DNA of 39,983 nt, taken from Flavobacteriales bacterium TMED191 (lineage in GTDB: Bacteria > Bacteroidota > Bacteroidia > Flavobacteriales > TMED113). The stretch lies in the NCBI GenBank assembly GCA_002171975.2, contig NHIO02000057.1, positions 1 through 39,983 on the forward strand, written 5' to 3'. Each line of letters begins with the position of its first letter. Within the stretch, counting starts at the first letter, position 1. Under the pieces are notes generated by a model. The model ran no database searches, was not told where the DNA came from, and worked only from the letters and a program-made list of their open reading frames with translations. The translations under genes were made by a program, and so were the position numbers. Positions 15,379-24,225 of this stretch are shown in pieces.

Positions 15379-16686
15379 TTATAGAGATTTAACAATATAT
15401 ATCTTTTTAGATTCTTTAACAAGTTTAAATCTTTCATCTAATCTTTCACCAATAATACAAACAATTTTATTATCAGAAATAAGTAAACGTGCTTTCTTTT
15501 TTTTAATTAAGGAAAATTTATTATCAATAAAATAATCACTAACCTTTTTAAATCCTTTCATTCCTAGTGGCATAAAGGTATCACCGTTTTTCCAAGGTCT
15601 TATTAATAAAGGGAAACGAAGTTTTTCATAAGATATGTACATTGAATTTAAATTAGTATGTTTTATTGCATCACAATAATCCCTTAATGTATTAATTTCA
15701 AATTTTAATTTATATTTCTTAAAACTTTTTAATTTTTCATAAATAACTGTTGAGTCATTATTAATATGCTTTGTTATAATTAAATCTTTTCTATCCTTAA
15801 TCATATAAAAATCCGAATTAAAAAACTCCTTGCCAGATCTTGATGACAATGATTTAAAAACACTATCAATATCGTAAAAACCAAAATCTGAAATCATTTC
15901 ATATAATATTTGTTTTGGAGCAGTTTGATGTAAAAGTAAATCAATATTAATTTTATATTCATTATTGCTCTCAGTAATTATACTAGATTTTTTTTCAGAA
16001 ATAAATTGTTTATATATTAATTCAACATCTTTTAATCGCATAATTGTAGAACCAATAGAATTTAAAACATTAGGGTTGATTTCCTCCATAATCGGAATAA
16101 TTGTATTTCGCACTTTATTTCTAATATATTTATCTTCTTTATTACTACTGTCCTCTCTATAATTTATTGCATATTTTTTAGCATAACTCAGTATCTCTCT
16201 CTTTTGAAAATTAAGTAAAGGTCGAATTATATGTGGTAAATTATTTATACCATGCAAACCCGAAATACCAGTCCCTCTAATTAGATTAATTAAGGCAGTT
16301 TCTACTGAATCTGTATAATGATGGGCTGTTGCAATGTAACAAAAATTATATTTTTTTTTAAGTGTTTGAAACCAATCATATCTTAACAATCTTGCGGCCA
16401 TCTGAATAGACATTTTACTTTTTTTTACAAAGGCCTTTGTGTCAAAACTTTTAACATATAGCTTTATCTTATATAAATCACTTAATGATCTAATAAATTC
16501 TTCATCACCATCAGATTCATCTCCTCTTAAACAAAAATTACAATGTGCAATAGAAAATTTGATTCCTGTTTTCATGAAAAGATTTAATAACACCATACTA
16601 TCAACACCGCCACTTAAAGCCAATAAAATATGTGATTTTTTTTTAACACCACATTTATTTAAATTTCTTTTAAAAATTGTTTTCAT
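15379..16686 (-). CDS. tilS: tRNA(Ile)-lysidine synthase
   Basis: 435 residues. The PP-loop SGGVDS is at residues 25-30, followed by CNFCLRGDESDGDE and the AHHYTDSVETALINLIRGTGISGL motif, all typical of TilS. The C-terminal domain keeps the IRPWKNGDTFMPLGMKGFKKVSDYF signature. It converts C34 of the tRNA-Ile CAU anticodon to lysidine using ATP and lysine, so that AUA is read as Ile; this is essential in nearly all bacteria. The ATG overlaps the pabB stop by four bases (ATGA), so the two genes are translationally coupled. The dsbD ATG lies 10 nt after its stop. Confidence 0.95.
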   Translation of the reverse strand: MKTIFKRNLNKCGVKKKSHILLALSGGVDSMVLLNLFMKTGIKFSIAHCNFCLRGDESDGDEEFIRSLSDLYKIKLYVKSFDTKAFVKKSKMSIQMAARLLRYDWFQTLKKKYNFCYIATAHHYTDSVETALINLIRGTGISGLHGINNLPHIIRPLLNFQKREILSYAKKYAINYREDSSNKEDKYIRNKVRNTIIPIMEEINPNVLNSIGSTIMRLKDVELIYKQFISEKKSSIITESNNEYKINIDLLLHQTAPKQILYEMISDFGFYDIDSVFKSLSSRSGKEFFNSDFYMIKDRKDLIITKHINNDSTVIYEKLKSFKKYKLKFEINTLRDYCDAIKHTNLNSMYISYEKLRFPLLIRPWKNGDTFMPLGMKGFKKVSDYFIDNKFSLIKKKKARLLISDNKIVCIIGERLDERFKLVKESKKIYIVKSL

Positions 16687-17987
16687 TGACCCAAGACTTT
16701 AAGAATTGATTTTGCCTTTACTAGACACTCTTGATATTCCGATTCTGGATCTGATTCAATAGTAATTGCTCCACCAACCATAAAAGATAAATATTTATTT
16801 TTTTTATTATAAAAAAGAGAACGAATTACTACATTAAAATCAAAATCTTCCTCCGGACTGATATAGCCAATTGCACCAGAATAGATACCTCTCAATGTAT
16901 TTTCAAATTTATCAATTAACTCCATTGCTCTAATTTTCGGTGCTCCAGTCATAGAGCCCATTGGAAATGTAGCTTTAATTATGTCTACTATATTATATTT
17001 TTTATCTAAATCGCATTTAATAGTTGAAATTAAATGGTGTACATTTTCATAACTGTACAAGCAGGCTAGTTCTGTAACACTAACTGTTCCCTTTGCAGCA
17101 ATTCTCGACAAATCATTTCTAACTAAATCTACAATCATAATATTTTCTGAAATATCTTTAGCGCTAGTCATTAATTTATGTTTATTATCTAAATCCAATT
17201 TAAAATCTTTTAACCTTTTAATTGTTCCTTTTATTGGCTGAGACATGATCGAATCACCTTCTTTTTTCAAATATCGCTCTGGACTAGCACATAAACAAAA
17301 ATTATCATTTACTCTGTAAAAACATGAAAATGGTGCCTTTGAAACTCGGTTTAGATATTCAAAAAGTGCAAATGGATCTAAATCTACATTATCGGCGTAA
17401 AACTCTTGGCAATAATTCATCTCATAAATATCTCCCTCCTGCAAATGCTTTTTAATTAAGTTGATATTTTTAATATAATCTTCTTTGCTCACTCTGGGTT
17501 TTACTTTGATTTTTTGTTTAAAATCTTGCACATAATTTGCTGAACATATTCGCTCAAATAAATCATCAATTTCTATACTGGAATATGATGAATCATATAT
17601 AATTTCAATAGATTGATTTTTTACCTTGACTAAAATTGAAGGAATAAAAAAATGTATGTGAGGAAATGCTAATCTGTCTGAATTATTAGATGTTAAATCC
17701 TCAATTATATTTTTTAAATCATAACCTAAATATCCGAAGAGCCAGTCTTGGTATGAATTAATCATATTTTGCAAATCCTCAAATGGATGATCAAGTTTTA
17801 TCAATTGCTTTTTCGGCTTAAATGCAGCTAGAAAATTAAAAGAATTTTTTGATGACGAATCATTACTATCTAAAAAACAAAAACATTTATGATGACGTAA
17901 ATAATCTAACAAACGAATCTTAAAATTATTTAAATCAGCAACTTTATATTTTTTTTTTTTCTTATTCAAACTAAAAAAAGTAAACAA
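16683..17987 (-). CDS. pabB: Aminodeoxychorismate synthase component I
   Basis: 434 residues, chorismate-binding fold. The PIKGT motif (residues 251-255, Lys253) marks PabB; anthranilate synthase TrpE has Ala at that place. Other conserved blocks: GDIYEMNYCQ, FCLCASPERYL, VDLVRNDLSRIA, and GAPKIRAMELID. It makes 4-amino-4-deoxychorismate for folate synthesis, with ammonia from a PabA partner that is not in this window. No in-frame ATG exists before residue 75, and a TAG lies just upstream, so the start is a TTG at 17987 or possibly the TTG at codon 7. It starts 19 nt after lpdA and overlaps tilS by 4 nt. Confidence 0.9.
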   Translation of the reverse strand: MFTFFSLNKKKKKYKVADLNNFKIRLLDYLRHHKCFCFLDSNDSSSKNSFNFLAAFKPKKQLIKLDHPFEDLQNMINSYQDWLFGYLGYDLKNIIEDLTSNNSDRLAFPHIHFFIPSILVKVKNQSIEIIYDSSYSSIEIDDLFERICSANYVQDFKQKIKVKPRVSKEDYIKNINLIKKHLQEGDIYEMNYCQEFYADNVDLDPFALFEYLNRVSKAPFSCFYRVNDNFCLCASPERYLKKEGDSIMSQPIKGTIKRLKDFKLDLDNKHKLMTSAKDISENIMIVDLVRNDLSRIAAKGTVSVTELACLYSYENVHHLISTIKCDLDKKYNIVDIIKATFPMGSMTGAPKIRAMELIDKFENTLRGIYSGAIGYISPEEDFDFNVVIRSLFYNKKNKYLSFMVGGAITIESDPESEYQECLVKAKSILKVLGQ

Positions 17988-18006
17988 CTAATAATCAACA
18001 CAATTA

Positions 18007-19410
18007 TTATATATGTAAAGCACGATTTTCTGTGGCAGCAAGTGCTGCTTCTTTTACCACCTCGCTAAAAGTAGGATGTGCATGCGTAATCCTAGCTATA
18101 TCTTCTGCAGTTGCTTTATATTCCATAGCTACCACTGCTTCAGAAATTAAATCAGCACATCGAGGACCTATCATATGCACACCAAGTATTTCATCATTAA
18201 CTGCGTCAGCAATAATTTTCACAAAACCGTCATTATCCATAGAAATCTTAGCTCTTCCATTAGCTTTAAACGGGAAAGTGCCAATTTTTATATCTCTACC
18301 TAACTTCTTCAATTCTTCTTCAGTAAAACCAACCGAAGAAACTTCAGGCCAAGTATATACAACATTTGGAATTAAATGATGATGGATTTCAGGTTTTTGA
18401 CCTGCAATTAATTCAGCAACAAACACCCCCTCTTCTTCCGCTTTATGAGCTAACATAGTACCCTCAACTACATCTCCTATTGCATATATATTAGATTGTG
18501 AGGTCATAAGTGATTTGTTGACTTTTATTTGTCCCGAAGAGTTTGTTTCAACATTGATTGAATCTAAATTCAAAGAGTCTGTAAAAGGTCTCCTTCCTAT
18601 AGATATTAAACAATAATCTCCATGTAGTTTAATTTTTTCATTTGATTTGGAAGAAGCAATTAATTCAACCTTTTTGCCATTACTTGTAACTTTTTCTACC
18701 TTGTGTGATAAGTAAAATTTAAAACCTAAGTCTCGAGTTAGAACTTTTTTTAATTCTCTACCCAAACTTGCATCCATAGAAGATAGAACACTAGAAGAAA
18801 TATCAACCACTGACACCTCTGAACCCATTCTAGCATAGACAGAACCTAACTCTAATCCAATAACTCCGGCACCAATAATAATCATTTTCCTTGGAATTTC
18901 CTTAAGAGAAAGAGCCTCCGTCGATGTTATAATCCGTTGTTTATCAAAATTGAAAAACGGTAATACGAGAGGTTTTGAACCTGTTGCTATGATAATGTTT
19001 TTACCATGTATCTTTTGAGTAGTTTGCTTACCAACAATTGCAACTGTATTTTTATCTACAAACGACCCTGTTCCTTCAAAAACAGTGATTTTATTTTTTT
19101 TCATTAAAAAATCTAAACCTGCATGCATCTCTGAAATAATTTTTTCTTTTCTCTTTAATGTTTGAGAAAAATCAATTTTCAGTGCACCAACATTAATTCC
19201 ATGTTCTTTAAATTCATGCTTTGATTTATGAAAATGTTCTGAAGACTCTAATAAAGCTTTTGATGGTATACAACCAACATTTAAACATGTTCCACCTAAT
19301 TGAGGATACTTCTCTATAATAGCTATTTTCATGCCCAGTTGTGCACATCTAATGGCTGCCACATATCCCCCTGGTCCAGAACCAATTATTACAACATCAA
19401 ATTCATTCAT
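18007..19410 (-). CDS. lpdA: Dihydrolipoyl dehydrogenase
   Basis: 467 residues, standard length. FAD motif GSGPGGYVAA (residues 10-19), redox pair C42 and C47 in GGTCLNVGCIPS, NAD motif IIGAGVIGLELGSVYARMGSEV, and the C-terminal HAHPTFSEVVKEA block with the catalytic His-Glu pair. It reoxidises lipoamide in 2-oxo-acid dehydrogenase and glycine-cleavage complexes, in the cytoplasm. It is shared between complexes, so its link to gcvP at 31.7 kb is possible but not shown. It lies 49 nt downstream of lnt. The plus-strand sequence CAAAAATA at 19435-19442 reads TATTTTTG on the minus strand, a possible but unsupported -7 box. Confidence 0.96.
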   Translation of the reverse strand: MNEFDVVIIGSGPGGYVAAIRCAQLGMKIAIIEKYPQLGGTCLNVGCIPSKALLESSEHFHKSKHEFKEHGINVGALKIDFSQTLKRKEKIISEMHAGLDFLMKKNKITVFEGTGSFVDKNTVAIVGKQTTQKIHGKNIIIATGSKPLVLPFFNFDKQRIITSTEALSLKEIPRKMIIIGAGVIGLELGSVYARMGSEVSVVDISSSVLSSMDASLGRELKKVLTRDLGFKFYLSHKVEKVTSNGKKVELIASSKSNEKIKLHGDYCLISIGRRPFTDSLNLDSINVETNSSGQIKVNKSLMTSQSNIYAIGDVVEGTMLAHKAEEEGVFVAELIAGQKPEIHHHLIPNVVYTWPEVSSVGFTEEELKKLGRDIKIGTFPFKANGRAKISMDNDGFVKIIADAVNDEILGVHMIGPRCADLISEAVVAMEYKATAEDIARITHAHPTFSEVVKEAALAATENRALHI

Positions 19411-19459
19411 AAATAATAACTTTATAAGTATTTACAAAAATAATAGTTATAATTATATT

Positions 19460-21172
19460 TTAATGAGAAAACTTAAGTTTCTTCCTTACAAGATATAATA
19501 GGAAAATGGAAATTGACAAAAAAGATGCAATTCTTCCTAAAAAATCCCCGTGCTTTGTATAAAATGTTTCATTATTATTCAATAAAATACTCGCACTAAT
19601 TACTCCACTTTTATCCCAATCAATTTGATGATCTATTACTCCTAAAGGATTAATAATTGATGATATTCCTGTATTAGCAGAGCGTGCAATATAACACCTT
19701 GTTTCAATAGCTCTTAATTTAGCATACATACTATGTTGTTTATATCCGCTTGTTTGTTTCCACCATCCATCATTAGTTATTATAAATATTGCTTGAGCAC
19801 CTTTTTGAACAAACCTTCTTACATAATCCCCATATATTGATTCATAACAAATAATAGGTGCAATAGAGTATTCTGTATGTTTACTAATTGAGTCGCTAGG
19901 AAAAGCTACAGACTTAAAGACAGATAAAGAATCTTGAGAAGAAAAATTGCCTAATGATGTAGCAGAACCTATTTTCAAAATTTGATCCCCTAAAATCGGA
20001 AATAAAAAATCTTGAAACGGCATCTTTTCAGCTCCCGGAACTAGTTTAGATTTATGATAAGTGGTAATTAATAAATCTTGGTTTTGATATACTTTATCAT
20101 AGACTTTAATAGAGTTCTTTCGCAGGTGTAATGCTGTGTTATAGACCTTATAAAATTGATTCTTGTGACTGCCTAAAGGTTTTGAAGTTGGACTATTTTC
20201 TGACAGTGCTAAAGTAGTTGCTCCAACAAATATATTTAAAGGATAAGTTGTAACAGACTCATTACTACTTTTTGCTTTAATTTTATAAGAATTGATTAAA
20301 TCAAATAATTTTTTAATATCAAGATTATTGAAAAACTGATGTTCCCATATAGGTTGAGCTAAAAAAGTTTCGGGCAAAATAATAAAATCAATATTTTCAT
20401 TAACATGAGGATTAATAAGACTTAACATATCGTTAGTTTGATTTGTTTGAGAAATTGAAAACTTGTCCCTATATGGATCAATATTAGGTTGTACTACAAG
20501 TAGATTAATACGGTCCATACTATTAGAGTTAGGTTCCAAAAAATGGAAATATTTCATGTATAAATAATTTGAGCTAAGAAGTGGTATACTCAATAATATG
20601 AAAGTTGACAAAAGAAATTTAAATCTAAAACCGCTCTTATGAGTTTTTTCATAAATATGTATAATAGATATATTGACCAATAACACCCATAATGACCCTC
20701 CTAACACTCCAGTGTAAGAATACCACTGTACCCAATGAGAGTGGATTGCGAAGACATTACCTAATGTTAACCAAGGCCAACTTAAATCCCAATTTAAGTG
20801 TAAAAACTCAAAGCCCAACCATAAAATAGGTAAAATAAAAAATGTTTTTTTTGATTTAATATTGTTCTTAATTATTGAAAAAAGTGAAAACACCAATGCC
20901 ATAAATAAAGCATTACACAAGATTGCAAATACAGCCCCTCCAATATGAGCATGCTTAATCCAATAAGTAGTTAATAAATTAAATAAAAAAAAAGTCAAAT
21001 ACGAATAGCCGAAAAATTGTTTTTGACTTATTTTGTTATTGCTAGTATCTAACTCTACTATTAATAAAGGAACAAAAGCAAAAAACACAAAACACGTCCA
21101 TGAACTAATGGGAGGCCAACAAATAAATAACAAAAATGCTGACAAAAAAGAAAAAATTAATCTTTTAATCAT
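19460..21172 (-). CDS. lnt: Apolipoprotein N-acyltransferase
   Basis: 570 residues. An N-terminal half with about seven membrane segments is followed by a nitrilase-like periplasmic domain from residue ~220. The catalytic triad is visible: Glu268 in LPETF, Lys374 in YHKSKLVPG, and Cys442 in IICYESIYG; the NDGWW motif follows. Lnt adds the third acyl chain to the N-terminal Cys of lipoproteins, the last step before they leave the inner membrane. Some Bacteroidetes use other enzymes for this step, so presence of a complete Lnt is informative. The 246-nt region upstream separates it from divergent purS; no promoter box for lnt was recognised there. Confidence 0.93.
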   Translation of the reverse strand: MIKRLIFSFLSAFLLFICWPPISSWTCFVFFAFVPLLIVELDTSNNKISQKQFFGYSYLTFFLFNLLTTYWIKHAHIGGAVFAILCNALFMALVFSLFSIIKNNIKSKKTFFILPILWLGFEFLHLNWDLSWPWLTLGNVFAIHSHWVQWYSYTGVLGGSLWVLLVNISIIHIYEKTHKSGFRFKFLLSTFILLSIPLLSSNYLYMKYFHFLEPNSNSMDRINLLVVQPNIDPYRDKFSISQTNQTNDMLSLINPHVNENIDFIILPETFLAQPIWEHQFFNNLDIKKLFDLINSYKIKAKSSNESVTTYPLNIFVGATTLALSENSPTSKPLGSHKNQFYKVYNTALHLRKNSIKVYDKVYQNQDLLITTYHKSKLVPGAEKMPFQDFLFPILGDQILKIGSATSLGNFSSQDSLSVFKSVAFPSDSISKHTEYSIAPIICYESIYGDYVRRFVQKGAQAIFIITNDGWWKQTSGYKQHSMYAKLRAIETRCYIARSANTGISSIINPLGVIDHQIDWDKSGVISASILLNNNETFYTKHGDFLGRIASFLSISIFLLYLVRKKLKFSH

Positions 21173-21233
21173 AATATCATAAATATAAAATATTTAGTTG
21201 CTACGACAATAATGAACTTTTAATTATTATTAA

Positions 21234-21248
21234 TTCCAATAATTGGAA
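21234..21248. repeat. 15-bp palindrome TTCCAAT-A-ATTGGAA in the lnt-purS intergenic region
   Basis: A perfect 7-bp inverted repeat with a single central base, the most GC-containing element of this AT-rich 246-nt gap. It lies 62 nt upstream of the lnt ATG and 78 nt before the purS -33 element, so it could be an operator for either gene. No regulator is known. Confidence 0.45.
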
Positions 21249-21298
21249 ATAAAAAATATCTTTTTAGTAGTAAAAAAGTAATATGTATTAAAATGATA

Positions 21299-21324
21299 AA
21301 ATAAAATTAGTCTTAATTTTATTT
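21299..21324. repeat. 11-bp inverted repeat directly upstream of the purS promoter
   Basis: Perfect arms AAATAAAATTA (21299-21309) and TAATTTTATTT (21314-21324) with loop GTCT, ending 1 nt before the TTG of the probable -33 element. Pure A/T arms are easily formed by chance in such sequence, but the exact position next to the promoter is suggestive. Confidence 0.4.
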
Positions 21325-21325
21325 C

Positions 21326-21354
21326 TTGTTCTATATTATATATATTTAAATTTG
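21326..21354 (+). promoter_or_regulatory. Probable purS promoter (TTG-N18-TAAATTTG)
   Basis: TTG at 21326-21328 and TAAATTTG at 21347-21354, 18 nt apart, agree with the Bacteroidetes sigma consensus TTG / TAnnTTTG. Transcription would begin near 21361, giving a ~58-nt leader before purS. Confidence 0.6.
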
Positions 21355-21377
21355 AAGGAGTAGATATAGAAAGTATT

Positions 21378-21398
21378 TTATTTCTTATATAGAAATAA
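21378..21398 (+). promoter_or_regulatory. Hairpin in the purS leader
   Basis: TTATTTC (21378-21384) and GAAATAA (21392-21398) form a 7-bp stem with a 7-nt loop, 20 nt before the ATG at 21419. It could modulate translation or be chance pairing in AT-rich leader RNA. It does not resemble a purine riboswitch. Confidence 0.3.
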
Positions 21399-21418
21399 GT
21401 CTTTAATTAATAATTTTA

Positions 21419-21688
21419 ATGAAAAGTAATATGAAATTTGCAGTACAAATAAACATTATGCCTCAAGATGCACTACTAGACCCGCAAGGTAAAACAGTAG
21501 AAAATAACACTTCGAAATTAGGAATAAATAATATATCGAATATTAGAATTGGAAAACATATATCTTTACAAGTTGAAAGTGATAATCAAAATACTGCAGA
21601 AGCAACAGTAAAAGAAATTTGTAAGAAACTATTAGTCAATCAAATTACAGAACAATATGAATTTACAATAAAAGCTATTAAAACCTAA
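21419..21688 (+). CDS. purS: Phosphoribosylformylglycinamidine synthase subunit PurS
   Basis: 89 residues (85 if the second ATG at 21431, MKFAVQINIMP, is the true start; that is the usual PurS beginning). The pattern DALLDPQGKTVENNTSKLG followed by a RIGKHISLQVE strand and a final LLVNQITEQYEF segment is the PurS signature. PurS dimers link PurQ and PurL in the three-subunit FGAM synthase of purine synthesis. It stands alone here with its own promoter. Its last 11 bases overlap lptB on the other strand. Many Bacteroidetes have a single long PurL instead, so the small PurL and PurQ should lie elsewhere. Confidence 0.88.
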   Translation: MKSNMKFAVQINIMPQDALLDPQGKTVENNTSKLGINNISNIRIGKHISLQVESDNQNTAEATVKEICKKLLVNQITEQYEFTIKAIKT

Positions 21689-22397
21689 AATTATCTCCTA
21701 AGTACAACCTCCTAACTTCAGGGTCATTAATTAAATCAATAGTATTGCCGTACTTCAAAATTTTTCCATCGTAAAGCAAATAAGATCGATCAGTGATAGA
21801 AAGTGTTTCTCTGACATTATGATCAGTAATTAATACTCCTATATTTCTATCTTTAAGTTTCTTAATCATATTTTGAATATCTTGAATTGCAATTGGGTCG
21901 ACACCCGCAAATGGCTCATCTAATAAAATAAATTTAGGTTGATTAGAAATTGCGCGAGCAATCTCTAACCTCCTGCGTTCTCCACCGGACAACAAATTTG
22001 CTTTTGTCTTTCGAATTCTAGCTAATCCAAAATCAATTAGAATACCTTCTAATTCCTCATGTTGTTTATCAATCGTCAGCTTAGTGGTTTCTAGGACTGA
22101 TAAAATATTATCTTCAACATTCATCTTAGTGAAAACTGATGGCTGTTGAGGTAAATAACCAACACCTTTTCTAGATCTTATATACATAGGATCATTTGAA
22201 ATATTGTTGTCGCCTAAAAGAACACTGCCTTCAAAAGACTTAACAAGTCCAACAAGCATATAAAAAGTAGTTGTCTTTCCAGCACCATTGGGTCCTAATA
22301 AACCAACAACTTCACCATTGTCTAATTCAATAGAAACATCATTAACCACATATCTATCACCATATTTTTTTTTTAAATTATTTGCTCTTAATTTCAT
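21678..22397 (-). CDS. lptB: LPS export ABC transporter ATPase LptB
   Basis: 239 residues, typical of LptB. Walker A GPNGAGKTTT, Q-loop in GYLPQQPSVFTKMNVEDNI, signature LLSGGERRRLEIARA, Walker B FILLDEPFAGVDP, and switch His in ITDHNVRETL. The GYLPQ...FRKL/FTKM region and the GVDPIAI motif point to LptB rather than other ABC ATPases. It powers LPS extraction from the inner membrane with LptFG, not found here. Its ATG overlaps the tatC stop by 4 nt and the order kdsD-tatC-lptB suggests an envelope operon. The 3' end overlaps purS by 11 bases. Confidence 0.93.
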   Translation of the reverse strand: MKLRANNLKKKYGDRYVVNDVSIELDNGEVVGLLGPNGAGKTTTFYMLVGLVKSFEGSVLLGDNNISNDPMYIRSRKGVGYLPQQPSVFTKMNVEDNILSVLETTKLTIDKQHEELEGILIDFGLARIRKTKANLLSGGERRRLEIARAISNQPKFILLDEPFAGVDPIAIQDIQNMIKKLKDRNIGVLITDHNVRETLSITDRSYLLYDGKILKYGNTIDLINDPEVRRLYLGDNFRF

Positions 22398-23176
22398 AGT
22401 TTAGGTTTTGAGATTCTAGAAATAAAAATTGAAATTTCGTATAAAATAAATATTGGCAATCCAATTAAAATCTGACTAAATACATCGGGAGGCGTCAAAA
22501 TAGAAGCCATAATTAATATGATAACGAATGCGTGTCTTCGATATTGTACTAACTGGTTAGGTGTTATTAAGTTAAACTTTGTTAAACCAAAAATAACAAG
22601 TGGCAACTGAAAAAGTAGTCCAGTAGTCAGAATAATTGTTGTAAATGTTTTAATAAATGAAATAAAATGAATATTATTTTCTATAACACCACTAATATTA
22701 TAAGAACTTAAAAAATTAATCGAAAATGGAATTATCACATAATATCCAAAAAGCACACCTAAAATAAAAAGAAAAAAAGCAATAAGAAACATAATTACAG
22801 ATGTCTTTTTTTCACTTTTATACATTGCAGGTGAAACAAATAACCATAGTTCATATAATATATATGGAAATGATATTATAACACCACCAACAACAGAAAC
22901 TAAAATATGCATCATGAATTGACCAGCCATCTCAATATTCATCAAGATAAAAGGCATATCCTTTATACATAATTTATCTGAAACCTGACATAAAAAAACA
23001 TAAGTAGGAAAACTATTTTCCTTACATGCAAAAATAATTTTATCAAAAACAAAAGATTTATTAAAAAAAACAATTATAGTACCAACTAAAATAGATATAA
23101 ATGATCTAAAAAAATGCCACCTTAATATTTCTAAATGGCTAATGAATGATTGCTTAGAACTGTTTTGACCCATCAT
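22394..23176 (-). CDS. tatC: Sec-independent protein translocase TatC
   Basis: 260 residues with six membrane segments. The family's N-terminal signature is seen as FISHLEILRWHFFRS (usual HL.ELR.R), followed by a long periplasmic loop and the conserved block SPAMYKSEKK before the third segment; LVVFGLTKFNLITP and FVIILIMASILTPPD are in the C-terminal half. TatC is the twin-arginine signal receptor in the inner membrane. Two adjacent ATGs (23176 and 23173) are equally good. It begins 8 nt after the kdsD stop and overlaps lptB by 4 nt. tatA is not in this window. Confidence 0.94.
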   Translation of the reverse strand: MMGQNSSKQSFISHLEILRWHFFRSFISILVGTIIVFFNKSFVFDKIIFACKENSFPTYVFLCQVSDKLCIKDMPFILMNIEMAGQFMMHILVSVVGGVIISFPYILYELWLFVSPAMYKSEKKTSVIMFLIAFFLFILGVLFGYYVIIPFSINFLSSYNISGVIENNIHFISFIKTFTTIILTTGLLFQLPLVIFGLTKFNLITPNQLVQYRRHAFVIILIMASILTPPDVFSQILIGLPIFILYEISIFISRISKPKL

Positions 23177-23184
23177 ATTAATCT

Positions 23185-24150
23185 TTAAAAAATATTACAT
23201 TTTAAAATATCATGTAAATGAATTATACCAGCATATTTTTCTGCATCTTGTACAATCAACTGTGTTATATTATGTTGTTTCATTAAACTAAATGCTTCAT
23301 ATAATAAAGAATTTTTTTGAATTACTTTTGGATTTTTAGTCATTAATATTGATGCAGAAATTGTCTTAATTTCTGAGCTCTTTTCAAGCATTCTGCGAAG
23401 ATCACCATCAGTAATAATTCCCACAATATTATTAGAATCTAATACAGCCGTAGCACCTAGTCTTTTCGAAGATATTTCAAAAATAATTTTATCCAATCTA
23501 TCATCGACTAAAACCATGGGAGGATTTGATTGATTACATAAATCAGACACTTCCATATTTAACTTCTTACCTAAAGATCCCGCAGGATGATATTTAGCAA
23601 AATCCTCCTTAGAAAAATTTTTAATTTTCAATAAACTAATTGCTATTGCGTCACCCATAACTAATTGCATTGTTGTGCTAGTTGTTGGTGCTAAGTTATT
23701 TGGACATGCTTCCTTAGAAACATTTACTCTTAAAACATAATCTGCTTCACATGCTAAAAAGGAATTTATATTTCCAGTCATTGCAATTACAGGCACTTTC
23801 ATTTTTTTAACAAGCGGAATTAATTGCCTTAACTCATCAGTATTACCACTATTTGAAATAAACATGACAATATCATTGAAATTAATATTGCCTGAATCAC
23901 CATGCAATGCATCACTAGCGTGAATAAAAGATGATAAGGTTCCAGTAGAATTTAAAGTAGCTGCTATTTTTCTCCCAATTATGCCGCTTTTACCTAAACC
24001 AATAATAATTAATCTGCCCTGACAATTTGTAATTGTATCTACTACATTAATAAAATCATTACCAATGGTATTGTATAACTTAGTTAATTCTTGTAATTGA
24101 TCGTTGATTAATTCTTTTGCAACCTTAATGATATCAATACCGTGTTTCAT
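23185..24150 (-). CDS. kdsD: Arabinose-5-phosphate isomerase (KpsF/GutQ family)
   Basis: 321 residues: an SIS domain (~44-175) with GLGKSGIIGRKIAATLNSTG, the SNSGNTDEL motif and an HASDALHGDSGNI segment, then two CBS domains (~205-321, DLCNQSNPPMV and IITDGDLRR). It isomerises ribulose-5-phosphate to arabinose-5-phosphate, the first step of KDO synthesis for LPS. The LPS export ATPase gene lptB is two genes downstream, which supports an envelope role. Its start lies 75 nt from the divergent recQ start. GutQ-type paralogues have the same domains, but a single copy in this context most likely serves KDO. Confidence 0.92.
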   Translation of the reverse strand: MKHGIDIIKVAKELINDQLQELTKLYNTIGNDFINVVDTITNCQGRLIIIGLGKSGIIGRKIAATLNSTGTLSSFIHASDALHGDSGNINFNDIVMFISNSGNTDELRQLIPLVKKMKVPVIAMTGNINSFLACEADYVLRVNVSKEACPNNLAPTTSTTMQLVMGDAIAISLLKIKNFSKEDFAKYHPAGSLGKKLNMEVSDLCNQSNPPMVLVDDRLDKIIFEISSKRLGATAVLDSNNIVGIITDGDLRRMLEKSSEIKTISASILMTKNPKVIQKNSLLYEAFSLMKQHNITQLIVQDAEKYAGIIHLHDILKCNIF

Positions 24151-24225
24151 GTGTTATAATCTAAAAAAAAGAATTATATTAATGTAGATAAAATTAACGG
24201 TATTTTTTCAAAATATCACTTAGGA

